Source: Bacillota bacterium (GTDB taxonomy: Bacteria; Bacillota; Clostridia; Clostridiales; Clostridiaceae). From it: 52,063 nucleotides of DNA. How positions within the stretch are numbered: the stretch's first letter is position 1; every line of letters begins with the position of its first letter. The DNA is taken from the NCBI GenBank assembly GCA_030706015.1, contig JAUZPI010000026.1:1-52063 (forward strand), given 5' to 3'. Positions 17,623 to 25,584 of the stretch are shown here, one piece after another. The notes below the pieces were generated by a model. It saw only the letters and a list, made by a program, of their open reading frames with translations. It did no database searches and was not told the DNA's origin. The position numbers were made by a program, and so were the translations under genes.

Positions 17623-18438
17623 ATGGAAGAATCGAAAATAAGTGTACTGATTGCAGATGATAACAAGGAATTTTGCAATATTTTAAACGATTATTTACTT
17701 AACCAAAGTGACATTGTGGTTACTGGAGTAGCTAAAGATGGGTTAGAAGCACTAAAGTTAATTGAAGAGAAAAAACCTGATTTGGTAGTATTAGATATTA
17801 TAATGCCTCATCTTGATGGTCTTGGAGTACTCGAAAGATTAAATAGTATGGAACTTGATCCAATGCCTAGAATTATAGTTTTATCTGCAGTTGGTCAAGA
17901 TAAAATAACACAAAGGGCAATAACATTAGGTGCTGACTATTATGTTGTTAAACCATTCGATATGGATGTATTTACAAAAAGAATTAGACAAATGTTTAAT
18001 AACACAATCTCAAATACTGGTGCCAAAAAGGCAGTTACTGTACAAGAAGCAGTACCTACGGTAAGAATACAAGAAAGTAAACCTGTTGATTTAGAAGCTG
18101 AGATAACATCTATTATTCACGAAATAGGTGTTCCAGCACATATTAAAGGTTATATGTACTTAAGAGAAGCAATAAGTATGGTTGTAAATAACATAGAGTT
18201 ATTATCAGCAGTTACTAAAGAACTGTATCCATCTATAGCTAAGAAGTATAATACAACAGCAAGCAGAGTTGAAAGGGCTATAAGGCATGCTATTGAAGTT
18301 GCTTGGAGTAGAGGGCAGGTTGACACTATAAATCAACTATTTGGATATACAATACATAATGGTAAAGGAAAGCCAACAAATAGTGAATTTATTGCGATGA
18401 TTGCTGATAAACTAAGACTTAAGAATAAAGTTAGTTAG
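17623..18438 (+). CDS. spo0A: Sporulation master regulator Spo0A
   Basis: Spo0A is the response regulator that starts sporulation and, in solventogenic clostridia, solvent formation. The 271-residue protein has a receiver domain with the acidic pair D12 D13, phosphoacceptor D58 in VVLDIIMPHLDG, and the conserved Lys in VVKPFDMD, a linker, and the C-terminal DNA-binding domain with IKGYMYLREAISMV and the recognition region TTASRVERAIRHAIEVAWSR. The frame opens further upstream to a TTG at 17581, but the GAGGGGA site at 17609-17615 fixes ATG 17623. SigH promoter and 0A box lie upstream. Confidence 0.97.
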   Translation: MEESKISVLIADDNKEFCNILNDYLLNQSDIVVTGVAKDGLEALKLIEEKKPDLVVLDIIMPHLDGLGVLERLNSMELDPMPRIIVLSAVGQDKITQRAITLGADYYVVKPFDMDVFTKRIRQMFNNTISNTGAKKAVTVQEAVPTVRIQESKPVDLEAEITSIIHEIGVPAHIKGYMYLREAISMVVNNIELLSAVTKELYPSIAKKYNTTASRVERAIRHAIEVAWSRGQVDTINQLFGYTIHNGKGKPTNSEFIAMIADKLRLKNKVS

Positions 18439-18537
18439 TAGGTAACTATGTTTTAATCTGATAGTAATTAGATAAGCTTAAGCATTATCTAAAATAAATG
18501 CTATCACTTTCCAAAGGGGAATACAGTAGGAAAAAGA

Positions 18538-18598
18538 GGACCTTCTTAATTTTAGTAGGTAAAGAAACCTTAAATATTAAGAAGGTCCATTACTTTTT
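18538..18598 (+). terminator. Terminator downstream of spo0A
   Basis: A perfect 13-bp stem (18538-18550 with 18576-18588) with a 25-nt loop that can itself form a small AGGTaaagaAACCT hairpin, followed by ATTACTTTTTATT. It ends the spo0A transcript 100-150 nt after the stop codon. Confidence 0.8.
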
Positions 18599-18720
18599 AT
18601 TAAATTAGTAATTTGACATAATATTTATATAGTTATAAAATATTAGTAGCTAGCTATTCATCAAGATGAAATCAATTACAATAAGTTAAACTAGCTTTAA
18701 AATAAGGGGTGTGGTACATA

Positions 18721-19239
18721 TTGAAATTAACAGAGACAACTATTGCTGAAAAAAACATTTATAAGGGAAAAGTAATAGAATTAAATATTCAAGAGGTTGA
18801 ATTACCCAATAAAAAGATAGCAAATAGGGAAATTGTTAAGCATCCTGGCGGAGTTGCCGTTTTAGCATATGAGGATAAAGATACTATTCTTATGGTTCAG
18901 CAGTTTAGAAAAGCAATAGATAAAGGGATTTATGAGATTCCTGCAGGAAAATTAGAATATGGTGAAGATATAGAAGCATGCGGTAGAAGAGAATTAGAGG
19001 AAGAAACAGGCTATAAAGCAGAAAAGTTTACATACTTAGGGAAGATAGTAACTTCACCAGGTTTCTGTAATGAATATATTTATCTATATAAGGCAGAAGA
19101 ATTATATAAAGGTGAACTCAATACAGATGAAGATGAATTTATAAATGTAATAAAGTTTAAGGTAGATACGGTTAAAGAAATGATAAAAAGAGGCGATATA
19201 ATAGATGCTAAATCAATTTGCGCTTTTATGATGATATAG
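18721..19239 (+). CDS. nudF: Nudix hydrolase, ADP-ribose pyrophosphatase family
   Basis: A 172-residue Nudix protein that most likely splits ADP-ribose into AMP and ribose-5-phosphate. The Nudix box GKLEYGEDIEACGRRELEEETGY fits GX5EX7REUXEEXGU, and the preceding MVQQFRKAIDKGIYEIPAGK and following TSPGFCNEYIYLY match the ADP-ribose pyrophosphatase subgroup (helical Pro about 16 residues after the box). The longest frame starts at GTG 18709, inside the AGGGGTGTGG ribosome binding site; TTG 18721 is preferred. In Bacillus nudF lies in the same neighbourhood, upstream of spoIIM and xerD. Confidence 0.9.
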   Translation: MKLTETTIAEKNIYKGKVIELNIQEVELPNKKIANREIVKHPGGVAVLAYEDKDTILMVQQFRKAIDKGIYEIPAGKLEYGEDIEACGRRELEEETGYKAEKFTYLGKIVTSPGFCNEYIYLYKAEELYKGELNTDEDEFINVIKFKVDTVKEMIKRGDIIDAKSICAFMMI

Positions 19240-19307
19240 GTTGTGGAATAAATATCCTTTTGTAATCATAAATATTTATAAAAAACTGATTAACAAAAGG
19301 AGGATTT

Positions 19308-19964
19308 ATGATGATAAAATCCATTAAAGGAAAATATCTTTTAACAAAACACATACAACAAAATTTTTGGTTATATATAATTTGTATCTTTTGCCTATGC
19401 ACAGGTTTTGTTTTAGGTGTTTATACGGTAAAATATATGACTGACTTTGAAAAGAGTAATTTGTTAAATTACTTAGTAGGTTTTACTAAATCCGACGCTT
19501 TGAACTCACTAGATTATAAAATGATATTGATTCAGACCATAAAAAATAATATTCCAGTGATATTATTTTTGTGGTTTTTAGGTCTTACTCTAATTGGTAT
19601 ACCAGTTATTTTAGTAATTGATGTTATTAAGGGCTTTACTATAGGTTTTACAGTAACTTTTTTAACAAATAGCATGGGTATAAAAGGTGTTTGGATGTCA
19701 CTTTTAGGAATTTTACCACAAAATATTTTATATATACCTTGCATCATAGTTGCTTCTGTTTTAGCAATGGAATTTTCAATAATGATTTTGAAAGATAGTT
19801 CAAAAAAAGCATGGACATATAATATTCATTATAAGGCAGCTTCTTATTCTATGTTTTTTATTGCTATAGCGGTAATCATGTTTTTGGGATTTGCATTTGA
19901 AACATATGTGACACCTAATGTAATAAAATTAGTAGCATTTAGTGCAGGAAGTGCATTTATTTGA
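19308..19964 (+). CDS. spoIIM: Stage II sporulation protein M
   Basis: SpoIIM works with SpoIID and SpoIIP in septal peptidoglycan dissolution and engulfment. The 218-residue product is an integral membrane protein with about five helices and family features such as IICIFCLCTGFVLGVY at the N-terminus, NIPVILFLWFLGLTLIGIP and GILPQNILYIPCIIVASV. The AAGGAGG site precedes ATG ATG at 19308. Its stop overlaps the start of the next small gene. Confidence 0.93.
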   Translation: MMIKSIKGKYLLTKHIQQNFWLYIICIFCLCTGFVLGVYTVKYMTDFEKSNLLNYLVGFTKSDALNSLDYKMILIQTIKNNIPVILFLWFLGLTLIGIPVILVIDVIKGFTIGFTVTFLTNSMGIKGVWMSLLGILPQNILYIPCIIVASVLAMEFSIMILKDSSKKAWTYNIHYKAASYSMFFIAIAVIMFLGFAFETYVTPNVIKLVAFSAGSAFI

Positions 19965-20185
19965 ATAAAAAAAACGAAAAACTTAATTATGTAATCTTGT
20001 TCATTAAGTGTTTTTTTATATTTTTGCTTATGGGTTTAATTTTACCTTACTTACTTCAATTAATATTTGCTAATTTGGGTCCAGAAAATACAATTCATAG
20101 TGGAAGCATACTAGTATACACTGTCATAAGTAGAGAAATAGAAATATTATCTATCTTTATAAGCTTGTTAAAAAAAGTTTTTTGA
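19961..20185 (+). CDS. Small membrane protein of unknown function between spoIIM and xerD
   Basis: Not recognised as a known family. The 74-residue product starts with TTG (19961, overlapping the spoIIM stop) and has one strongly hydrophobic segment (VILFIKCFFIFLLMGLILPY) plus a second moderately hydrophobic C-terminal helix. It is packed directly between spoIIM and the xerD-like gene, whose upstream region it abuts, suggesting one transcript. In Bacillus a small gene (yqzK) occupies the same place, but I see no convincing sequence similarity, only position. Confidence 0.65.
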   Translation: MNKKNEKLNYVILFIKCFFIFLLMGLILPYLLQLIFANLGPENTIHSGSILVYTVISREIEILSIFISLLKKVF

Positions 20186-20221
20186 GTGAAAATACCAATG
20201 AATATCGGGAGATTAGTCACA

Positions 20222-21100
20222 ATGGATAATCTAATTAATCAATATATAGAGAATATTAAAAGTAGGAATTTAACAGATAACACATTAGATGCATACATCA
20301 GAGATTTGAAGAGATTCGTATCTTTTGTCAATGGAAGAAATGAAAAATTATTAGATATTGATGTAGTAACAATAATGTCTTATGTTCAATCACTTCAACA
20401 GAAGGGGAGAGCTAATACCTCTATTGTTAGAAATGTAGTTGCAGTACGTAATTTTTATAAATACTTAGTTAGAATGGGGATTGCTGATGATAATCCTGTA
20501 GTTCAGTATGAGGCACCTAAAATTCAGAGAAATATACCTGAGATACTAACTGTTGAAGAGGTTGATAGGCTGCTTACGGCTCCAGATTTAATCACAACAA
20601 AAGGTATAAGAGATAAAGCAATGTTAGAGATAATGTATGCGGCTGGTACAAAGGTAAATGAACTATTAAGTTTGACTATTTTTGATATAAATCTGAAGCT
20701 GTCATATATTAAGTGTAGAGACAATAATGGTAAAGAGAGAATTATTCCTATAGGCAAATATGCTGTGGAGTGTATAGAAGAATATTTAAAGATTAGACAT
20801 AAAATAAATATTGAAAGTTTAGATTTATTATTTTTCAATCTTTTGGGAACCAAAATGACAAGACAAGGTTTTTGGAAATTAGTAAAATATTACGCAGGAG
20901 AAGCAGGCATAAGAAAGACAATCAATTCATACACATTAAGACATTCTTTTGCAGTGCACTTACTTGATAATGGGGCAGATATTAAATCTGTTCAAAAACT
21001 CTTAGGCCATAAGGACATGGCAACAACTCAAATATACTTAAATCTATATAAAAATAATAAATTAGCAGAAATCTATAAGAATGCACATCCAAGAGCTTAA
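20222..21100 (+). CDS. xerD: XerD-like tyrosine recombinase with altered catalytic residues
   Basis: A 292-residue protein with the two-domain layout of XerC/XerD: SAM-like N-terminal domain (residues 1-90) and catalytic domain. By position (spoIIM side, deoB/punA downstream) it is the chromosomal XerD/RipX, which would resolve chromosome dimers at dif. The nucleophile Tyr272 (TTQIY), Arg240 (LRHSFAVHLL) and His263 (LLGH) are intact. However, the first catalytic Arg (LYATGLRVSEL in E. coli) is Lys144 (AAGTKVNEL), and the His of the HxxR motif is Tyr237 (YTLR). The enzyme may be weak or depend on a partner. The start ATG 20222 follows GGGAGA; the longer frame from GTG 20186 lacks a better site. 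Confidence 0.82.
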   Translation: MDNLINQYIENIKSRNLTDNTLDAYIRDLKRFVSFVNGRNEKLLDIDVVTIMSYVQSLQQKGRANTSIVRNVVAVRNFYKYLVRMGIADDNPVVQYEAPKIQRNIPEILTVEEVDRLLTAPDLITTKGIRDKAMLEIMYAAGTKVNELLSLTIFDINLKLSYIKCRDNNGKERIIPIGKYAVECIEEYLKIRHKINIESLDLLFFNLLGTKMTRQGFWKLVKYYAGEAGIRKTINSYTLRHSFAVHLLDNGADIKSVQKLLGHKDMATTQIYLNLYKNNKLAEIYKNAHPRA

Positions 21101-21124
21101 TTAAAAATGTTATATTGTTTGTAT

Positions 21125-21163
21125 GCGTGCTTTGTTGCACGCTTTAATTATATATGACATAAT
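21125..21163 (+). promoter_or_regulatory. Promoter of the deoB-punA-punA-pdp cluster with overlapping inverted repeat
   Basis: TTGCAC (21135-21140), 17-nt spacer, CATAAT (21158-21163). The -35 lies in the right arm of a 6-bp inverted repeat GCGTGC / GCACGC (21125-21130 with 21137-21142), followed by TTT, which could serve as xerD terminator, as an operator, or both. Confidence 0.55.
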
Positions 21164-21211
21164 GAATAAAATTAATGGAGACAATAAAATAAAACGAAAG
21201 GGGAAAACAGC

Positions 21212-22384
21212 ATGATTAATAGGGTTGTTTTGATTGTATTAGATAGTGTTGGAATTGGTGAACTGCCTGATGCTGAGAAATATGGAGATGTGGGCAGTGA
21301 TACTATTGGAAACATATCAAAGAAATTTGGAGGATTAAAGCTTCCTAATTTAGAGCAAATTGGTTTGGGGAATATTGAAGGTATTAAAGGAATAAGTCCA
21401 AATCATGAACCTATAGGATGCTTTGGTAAGTGCAAAGAGCAGTCAGTTGGAAAGGATACGGTAACAGGACATTGGGAAATAGCTGGTGTGGTTTTGAAAT
21501 ATGCATTAAATACATATCCTAATGGATTTACTGCTGAAATCATAGAAGAATTTGAAGACAAAATAGGAAAGTCGGTATTGGGCAACAAGGTAGCTTCTGG
21601 TACTGAAATCATAAAAGAACTTGGTGATGAGCACGTAAAAACGGGTAAACCTATAGTATATACTTCTGCTGACAGCGTTTTTCAAATTGCAGCACATGAA
21701 GAAATTATACCTTTGGAACAATTATATAATATGTGCAAGGTTGCTAGAGCTATGCTTGTAGGAGATAATATTGTAGGCAGGGTTATTGCAAGACCATTTG
21801 TGGGAAAAAGCGGCAGTTATGAAAGAACGGCAAATAGAAGAGATTTTGCTTTAGATCCTTTTGAAAAGACTATACTAGAATATGTGAAAGACAATCAGCT
21901 TAGTGTTATGGCTGTAGGTAAAATTGAAGATATATATAATAAAAAAGGGGTTACTGAGGCGGTACATATAAAAAACAACTCAGATGGTGTTGACAAGACA
22001 ATTGAGTTTATGAAGAGTGATAAAAAAGGTCTTATTTTTACTAATCTAGTTGACTTCGATATGCTGTATGGTCATAGAAATGATTATTTGGGGTATGGAA
22101 ATGCTCTTATTGAGTTTGACAATAGATTACCTGAGATATTATCCTATCTAAAGGAAGAAGATGTATTAATAATAACTGCAGATCATGGCTGCGACCCAAC
22201 TACGCCAAGCACAGACCATTCAAGAGAGTACATTCCTCTTTTGGTATATGGTAAAAAACTAAAATCAAACGTAAATCTTGGAATAAGAAACACCTTTTCT
22301 GATATTGGTAAATCTGTTTTAGATATGTTAGGTATTGAAAACAATTTACACGGAGAAAGTTTTGCTAAGAATGTTTTAAAATAA
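21212..22384 (+). CDS. deoB: Phosphopentomutase
   Basis: DeoB interconverts (deoxy)ribose-1-phosphate and (deoxy)ribose-5-phosphate, joining nucleoside breakdown to central metabolism. The 390-residue alkaline-phosphatase-fold enzyme has the N-terminal metal/phosphoacceptor region LIVLDSVGIGELPDA (seen here as VLIVLDSVGIGELPDA), GKDTVTGHWEIAG with the acceptor Thr, DFDMLYGHRND and ITADHGCDPTTPSTDHSREYIPLL for metal ligands. It is followed by two purine nucleoside phosphorylases and a pyrimidine nucleoside phosphorylase, which supply its substrate. Confidence 0.96.
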   Translation: MINRVVLIVLDSVGIGELPDAEKYGDVGSDTIGNISKKFGGLKLPNLEQIGLGNIEGIKGISPNHEPIGCFGKCKEQSVGKDTVTGHWEIAGVVLKYALNTYPNGFTAEIIEEFEDKIGKSVLGNKVASGTEIIKELGDEHVKTGKPIVYTSADSVFQIAAHEEIIPLEQLYNMCKVARAMLVGDNIVGRVIARPFVGKSGSYERTANRRDFALDPFEKTILEYVKDNQLSVMAVGKIEDIYNKKGVTEAVHIKNNSDGVDKTIEFMKSDKKGLIFTNLVDFDMLYGHRNDYLGYGNALIEFDNRLPEILSYLKEEDVLIITADHGCDPTTPSTDHSREYIPLLVYGKKLKSNVNLGIRNTFSDIGKSVLDMLGIENNLHGESFAKNVLK

Positions 22385-22420
22385 ATTAGATATATTTTTT
22401 ATTTACTGGAGGGGACTTTA

Positions 22421-23239
22421 ATGAACTTTGATTACATAAGCGAAAGTGTAAATTTCATAAAAAATAAAATCAATTTCAAGCCTGAAGTAGGAATAATATT
22501 AGGATCTGGTTTGGGTAATTTAGCAGAACAAGTTGAAAACAAAGTTATTATAAAATATAGTGAGGTGCCCAATTTACCTACTTCAACAGTAAAAGGTCAT
22601 GCTGGTCAATTTGTTTTTGGGAAATTCAAGGGTAAAAATATTATGATGATGCAGGGACGTTTTCATTATTATGAAGGTTATGATATGAGAAACTTATCTC
22701 TACCTGTATACATAATGAAATATCTAGGTGTAGAAAACTTAATAGTGACCAATGCAGCTGGCGGGGTAAATACAGAATTCTACCCAGGTGATTTGATGTT
22801 AATTAAAGATCACATAAATTTTGCATTTTCTAATCCTTTAATAGGAAAAAATGATGAGCTTGTTGGTCCAAGATTTCCTGATATGTCCACTGCCTATAGT
22901 CGTCAATTAATAGCTTTGGCAAAAAAGACAGCCAGTAGGTTAAATATTAAAATAGTAGAGGGTACATATTTTATGATGACAGGTCCCTCCTACGAGACAC
23001 CGGCTGAGATTAAAATGATTCGACATTTGGGAGGTGACGCAGTAGGAATGTCTACCGTACCTGAAGTTATCGCTGCTAGACACTGTGGTCTGCAGGTATT
23101 AGGTATTTCATGTATTACAAATATGGCAGCTGGAATATTAGATAAACCTCTTAACCACGAAGAAGTTATAGAAACTTCTTTAAAGGTGAAAGATAAATTT
23201 ATATTATTAGTAAGCAATATTATAGAATCTATAGGTTAA
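22421..23239 (+). CDS. punA: Purine nucleoside phosphorylase (trimeric type), paralogue 1
   Basis: Phosphorolyses purine nucleosides to base and (deoxy)ribose-1-phosphate. The 272-residue protein is of the trimeric class: GIILGSGLG phosphate loop, the GHAG segment, QGRFHYYEGY, VTNAAGGVN, GPSYETPAEI, and GMSTVPEV. The base-contacting Asn is conserved (N234 in SCITNMAAG), as in enzymes specific for 6-oxopurines such as inosine and guanosine. It lies in a nucleoside operon with deoB, and is followed by a second copy 39 nt later. Confidence 0.95.
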   Translation: MNFDYISESVNFIKNKINFKPEVGIILGSGLGNLAEQVENKVIIKYSEVPNLPTSTVKGHAGQFVFGKFKGKNIMMMQGRFHYYEGYDMRNLSLPVYIMKYLGVENLIVTNAAGGVNTEFYPGDLMLIKDHINFAFSNPLIGKNDELVGPRFPDMSTAYSRQLIALAKKTASRLNIKIVEGTYFMMTGPSYETPAEIKMIRHLGGDAVGMSTVPEVIAARHCGLQVLGISCITNMAAGILDKPLNHEEVIETSLKVKDKFILLVSNIIESIG

Positions 23240-23278
23240 TAATTGCATACTTGATGAATTGTGGGAGGAGAATTGTCA

Positions 23279-24097
23279 ATGAATATGTTAGAAAAAATAA
23301 AATATTCTAGTGATTACTTGAAAAAAATGTATAGCAAGAAGATTGATATTGCTGTAATACTTGGAACTGGACTCGGAAGCATAGTTGATGAAATTGAGAA
23401 TAAAGTAGTTATACAATATAAGGATATACCTGAATTTCCGACTTCAACGGTTCAGGGGCATGCTGGTGAAATAATTATTGGTAACATAAGCGGTAAGAAT
23501 ATATTAGCTATGAACGGACGGTTTCATTACTATGAAGGATACCATATGGATCAGGTTACTTTTGGGGTAAGGGTAATCAAGGCATTAGGTATCGATAATA
23601 TAATAATAACTAATGCAGCAGGCGGTATGAATCCTAATTTTTCTGCTGGTGATTTAATGATAATAGAAGACCATATAAACTTAACAGGTAATAATCCATT
23701 AATTGGTCATAATTTTGAAGAATTAGGACCAAGATTTCCGGACATGTCTAATGCCTATACTAGAGGATTTGTTGATCTTATTAGTAAATGTGCTGAAGAT
23801 TTAAATATTAAAGTACAGAAGGGAACCTATGTGGCAGTATCAGGGCCAACTTATGAAACACCTGCAGAACTTAAAATGTTAAGGATTATAGGTGGAGATG
23901 CAGTAGGTATGTCTACAGTACCTGAGGTTATAGTTGCAAGTCACGCTGGAATGAAGGTATTAGGAGTTTCCTGCATAACAGACATGGCTCTGCCTGATAG
24001 TTTAGAACCTTTGGATCATGAAAAAGTAATGGATACAGCTGAAAAAGCAAAAGTTCAATTTATTTCTCTCATTAAAGAAGTTATTAAAAGAATATAA
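23279..24097 (+). CDS. Purine nucleoside phosphorylase, paralogue 2 with Asn-to-Asp change at the base site
   Basis: A 272-residue tandem paralogue of the preceding enzyme with the same motifs (AVILGTGLG, GHAG, NGRFHYYEGY, TNAAGGMN, GPTYETPAEL, GMSTVPEV). At the position of the base-contacting Asn it has Asp (D235 in SCITDMALPD), and the following segment lacks the usual AAG. In human PNP the analogous Asn-to-Asp change shifts preference toward 6-aminopurines, so a different base specificity is likely. A GGAGG site (23263-23268) sets ATG 23279; a frame extension to GTG 23261 overlaps that site. Confidence 0.9.
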   Translation: MNMLEKIKYSSDYLKKMYSKKIDIAVILGTGLGSIVDEIENKVVIQYKDIPEFPTSTVQGHAGEIIIGNISGKNILAMNGRFHYYEGYHMDQVTFGVRVIKALGIDNIIITNAAGGMNPNFSAGDLMIIEDHINLTGNNPLIGHNFEELGPRFPDMSNAYTRGFVDLISKCAEDLNIKVQKGTYVAVSGPTYETPAELKMLRIIGGDAVGMSTVPEVIVASHAGMKVLGVSCITDMALPDSLEPLDHEKVMDTAEKAKVQFISLIKEVIKRI

Positions 24098-24148
24098 AAA
24101 TCATTTTGAAATTATAATGAACCTTTGTATTGAAAAGGAGAGATTTTT

Positions 24149-25453
24149 ATGAGGATGTATGATTTAATATTAAAAAAGAGAAATGGAGGAGAACTAACAA
24201 CTGATGAAATAAATTATTTCATTGAAAATTATACTAATGGAACAATTCCAGATTATCAGGTTTCAGCCTTAATGATGGCTATTTATTTTCAAAAGATGAG
24301 CAGTAGAGAAACTGCAGAGCTTACCCTGGCTATGGTGAATTCAGGTGATGTGCTTGATTTATCTCCTATTGATGGAATTAAGGTAGATAAGCATAGTACA
24401 GGCGGAGTAGGTGATAGCACAACTTTGGTACTTGCACCTATGGTGGCTTCACTAGGAGTTCCAGTTGCAAAGATGTCAGGTAGAGGATTAGGGCATACTG
24501 GAGGAACAATTGATAAATTAGAATCCTTCAAAGGTTTTTCAACTGAGATAAGTAAAGAAAAATTTATAAGAAATGTGAATACAATTAAACTAGCAGTGGC
24601 CAGTCAGACTGGTATTTTAGCACCAGCAGATAAGAAATTATATGCTCTGCGAGATGTTACAGCTACAGTAGATAATATTTCCCTTATAGCATCAAGTATT
24701 ATGAGTAAAAAAATTGCTGCAGGAGCTGATTGTATTGTTTTGGATGTTAAGGTTGGGGATGGAGCTTTTATGAAGTCCTTAGAATCTGCGCGTTTGTTGG
24801 CCAAGGAGATGGTATCTATTGGTCATAAGGTTGGCAGGAGAACAATTGCAGTAATTTCAGATATGGATCAACCTTTAGGGTTTGCAGTAGGTAATATAGT
24901 TGAAGTAAAAGAAGCTATTGATACTTTAAATAACAGAGGACCAAAGGATCTACTTGAATTATGCGTAACTCTCGGTAGTAATATGCTTTTATTAGCTCAA
25001 AAGGCTTCCTCAATGAAGGAGGCAAGGCAAAAGCTCATGGACACTATAACTAGTGGAAGTGCATTAAACAAATTAAAAGAATTTATTGAAGCGCAAGGGG
25101 GAGATTCATCCTATATAGACGATATGGATAAATTCCCTAAGGCAAAGTACATAATACCAGTGACTTGTTTTGAAGAAGGCTATATAAGTAAAATAAATGC
25201 ACAAAACATAGGGTTAATTGCAATGGAATTAGGTGCTGGCAGGGCCACAAAAGAAAGTTCTATAGATTTGACTGCTGGAATAGTATTACATAAAAAAAGA
25301 GGAGATAAGGTATCAAAAGGCGATATAATAGCATATATTCACGCAAATGATCAGGATAAAGCTTCAAAGGCAAAGAATGATATTCTCAAGAACTTTATAA
25401 TTACATCTTCTTTTACAAACAATATTCCACTAATACAGGATATAATCGAATAA
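24149..25453 (+). CDS. pdp: Pyrimidine-nucleoside (thymidine) phosphorylase
   Basis: Splits uridine and thymidine/deoxyuridine with phosphate. The 434-residue protein shows the family signature SGRGLGHTGGTIDKLES, the phosphate-binding KHSTGGVGDSTTLVLAP, and DVKVGDGAFMKS, followed by the C-terminal domain with AGRATKESSIDLTAGI. Its length matches Pdp/DeoA. It ends the deoB-punA-punA cluster and is followed by a strong terminator. Confidence 0.95.
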   Translation: MRMYDLILKKRNGGELTTDEINYFIENYTNGTIPDYQVSALMMAIYFQKMSSRETAELTLAMVNSGDVLDLSPIDGIKVDKHSTGGVGDSTTLVLAPMVASLGVPVAKMSGRGLGHTGGTIDKLESFKGFSTEISKEKFIRNVNTIKLAVASQTGILAPADKKLYALRDVTATVDNISLIASSIMSKKIAAGADCIVLDVKVGDGAFMKSLESARLLAKEMVSIGHKVGRRTIAVISDMDQPLGFAVGNIVEVKEAIDTLNNRGPKDLLELCVTLGSNMLLLAQKASSMKEARQKLMDTITSGSALNKLKEFIEAQGGDSSYIDDMDKFPKAKYIIPVTCFEEGYISKINAQNIGLIAMELGAGRATKESSIDLTAGIVLHKKRGDKVSKGDIIAYIHANDQDKASKAKNDILKNFIITSSFTNNIPLIQDIIE

Positions 25454-25460
25454 AATAAGA

Positions 25461-25500
25461 AAAAAACCTGCTTCTGAAAAAGAAACAGGTTTTTTATTTT
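25461..25500 (+). terminator. Terminator after pdp
   Basis: Hairpin AAAAAACCTG-CTTCT / AGAAA-CAGGTTTTTT with a short A-rich loop and a T-rich tail, starting just after the pdp stop. The symmetric A and T runs could make it work from both sides. Confidence 0.88.
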
Positions 25501-25584
25501 TTACAATGTTTTGTGATAATCTTAATTGAACTTGGAGAAAATAATGTTGAAAAAAATGAATACATAAGAAAGGATGATACATAA

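Noticed and set aside
18439..18708. A small gene or RNA between spo0A and nudF
   Set aside because: Only the terminator hairpin at 18538-18588 and short AT-rich repeats are visible; no frame with a ribosome binding site is present.
22421..24097. Tandem punA genes as a recent duplication
   Set aside because: The two copies share motifs but differ widely in nucleotide and protein sequence, so the duplication is old or the second gene was acquired separately.
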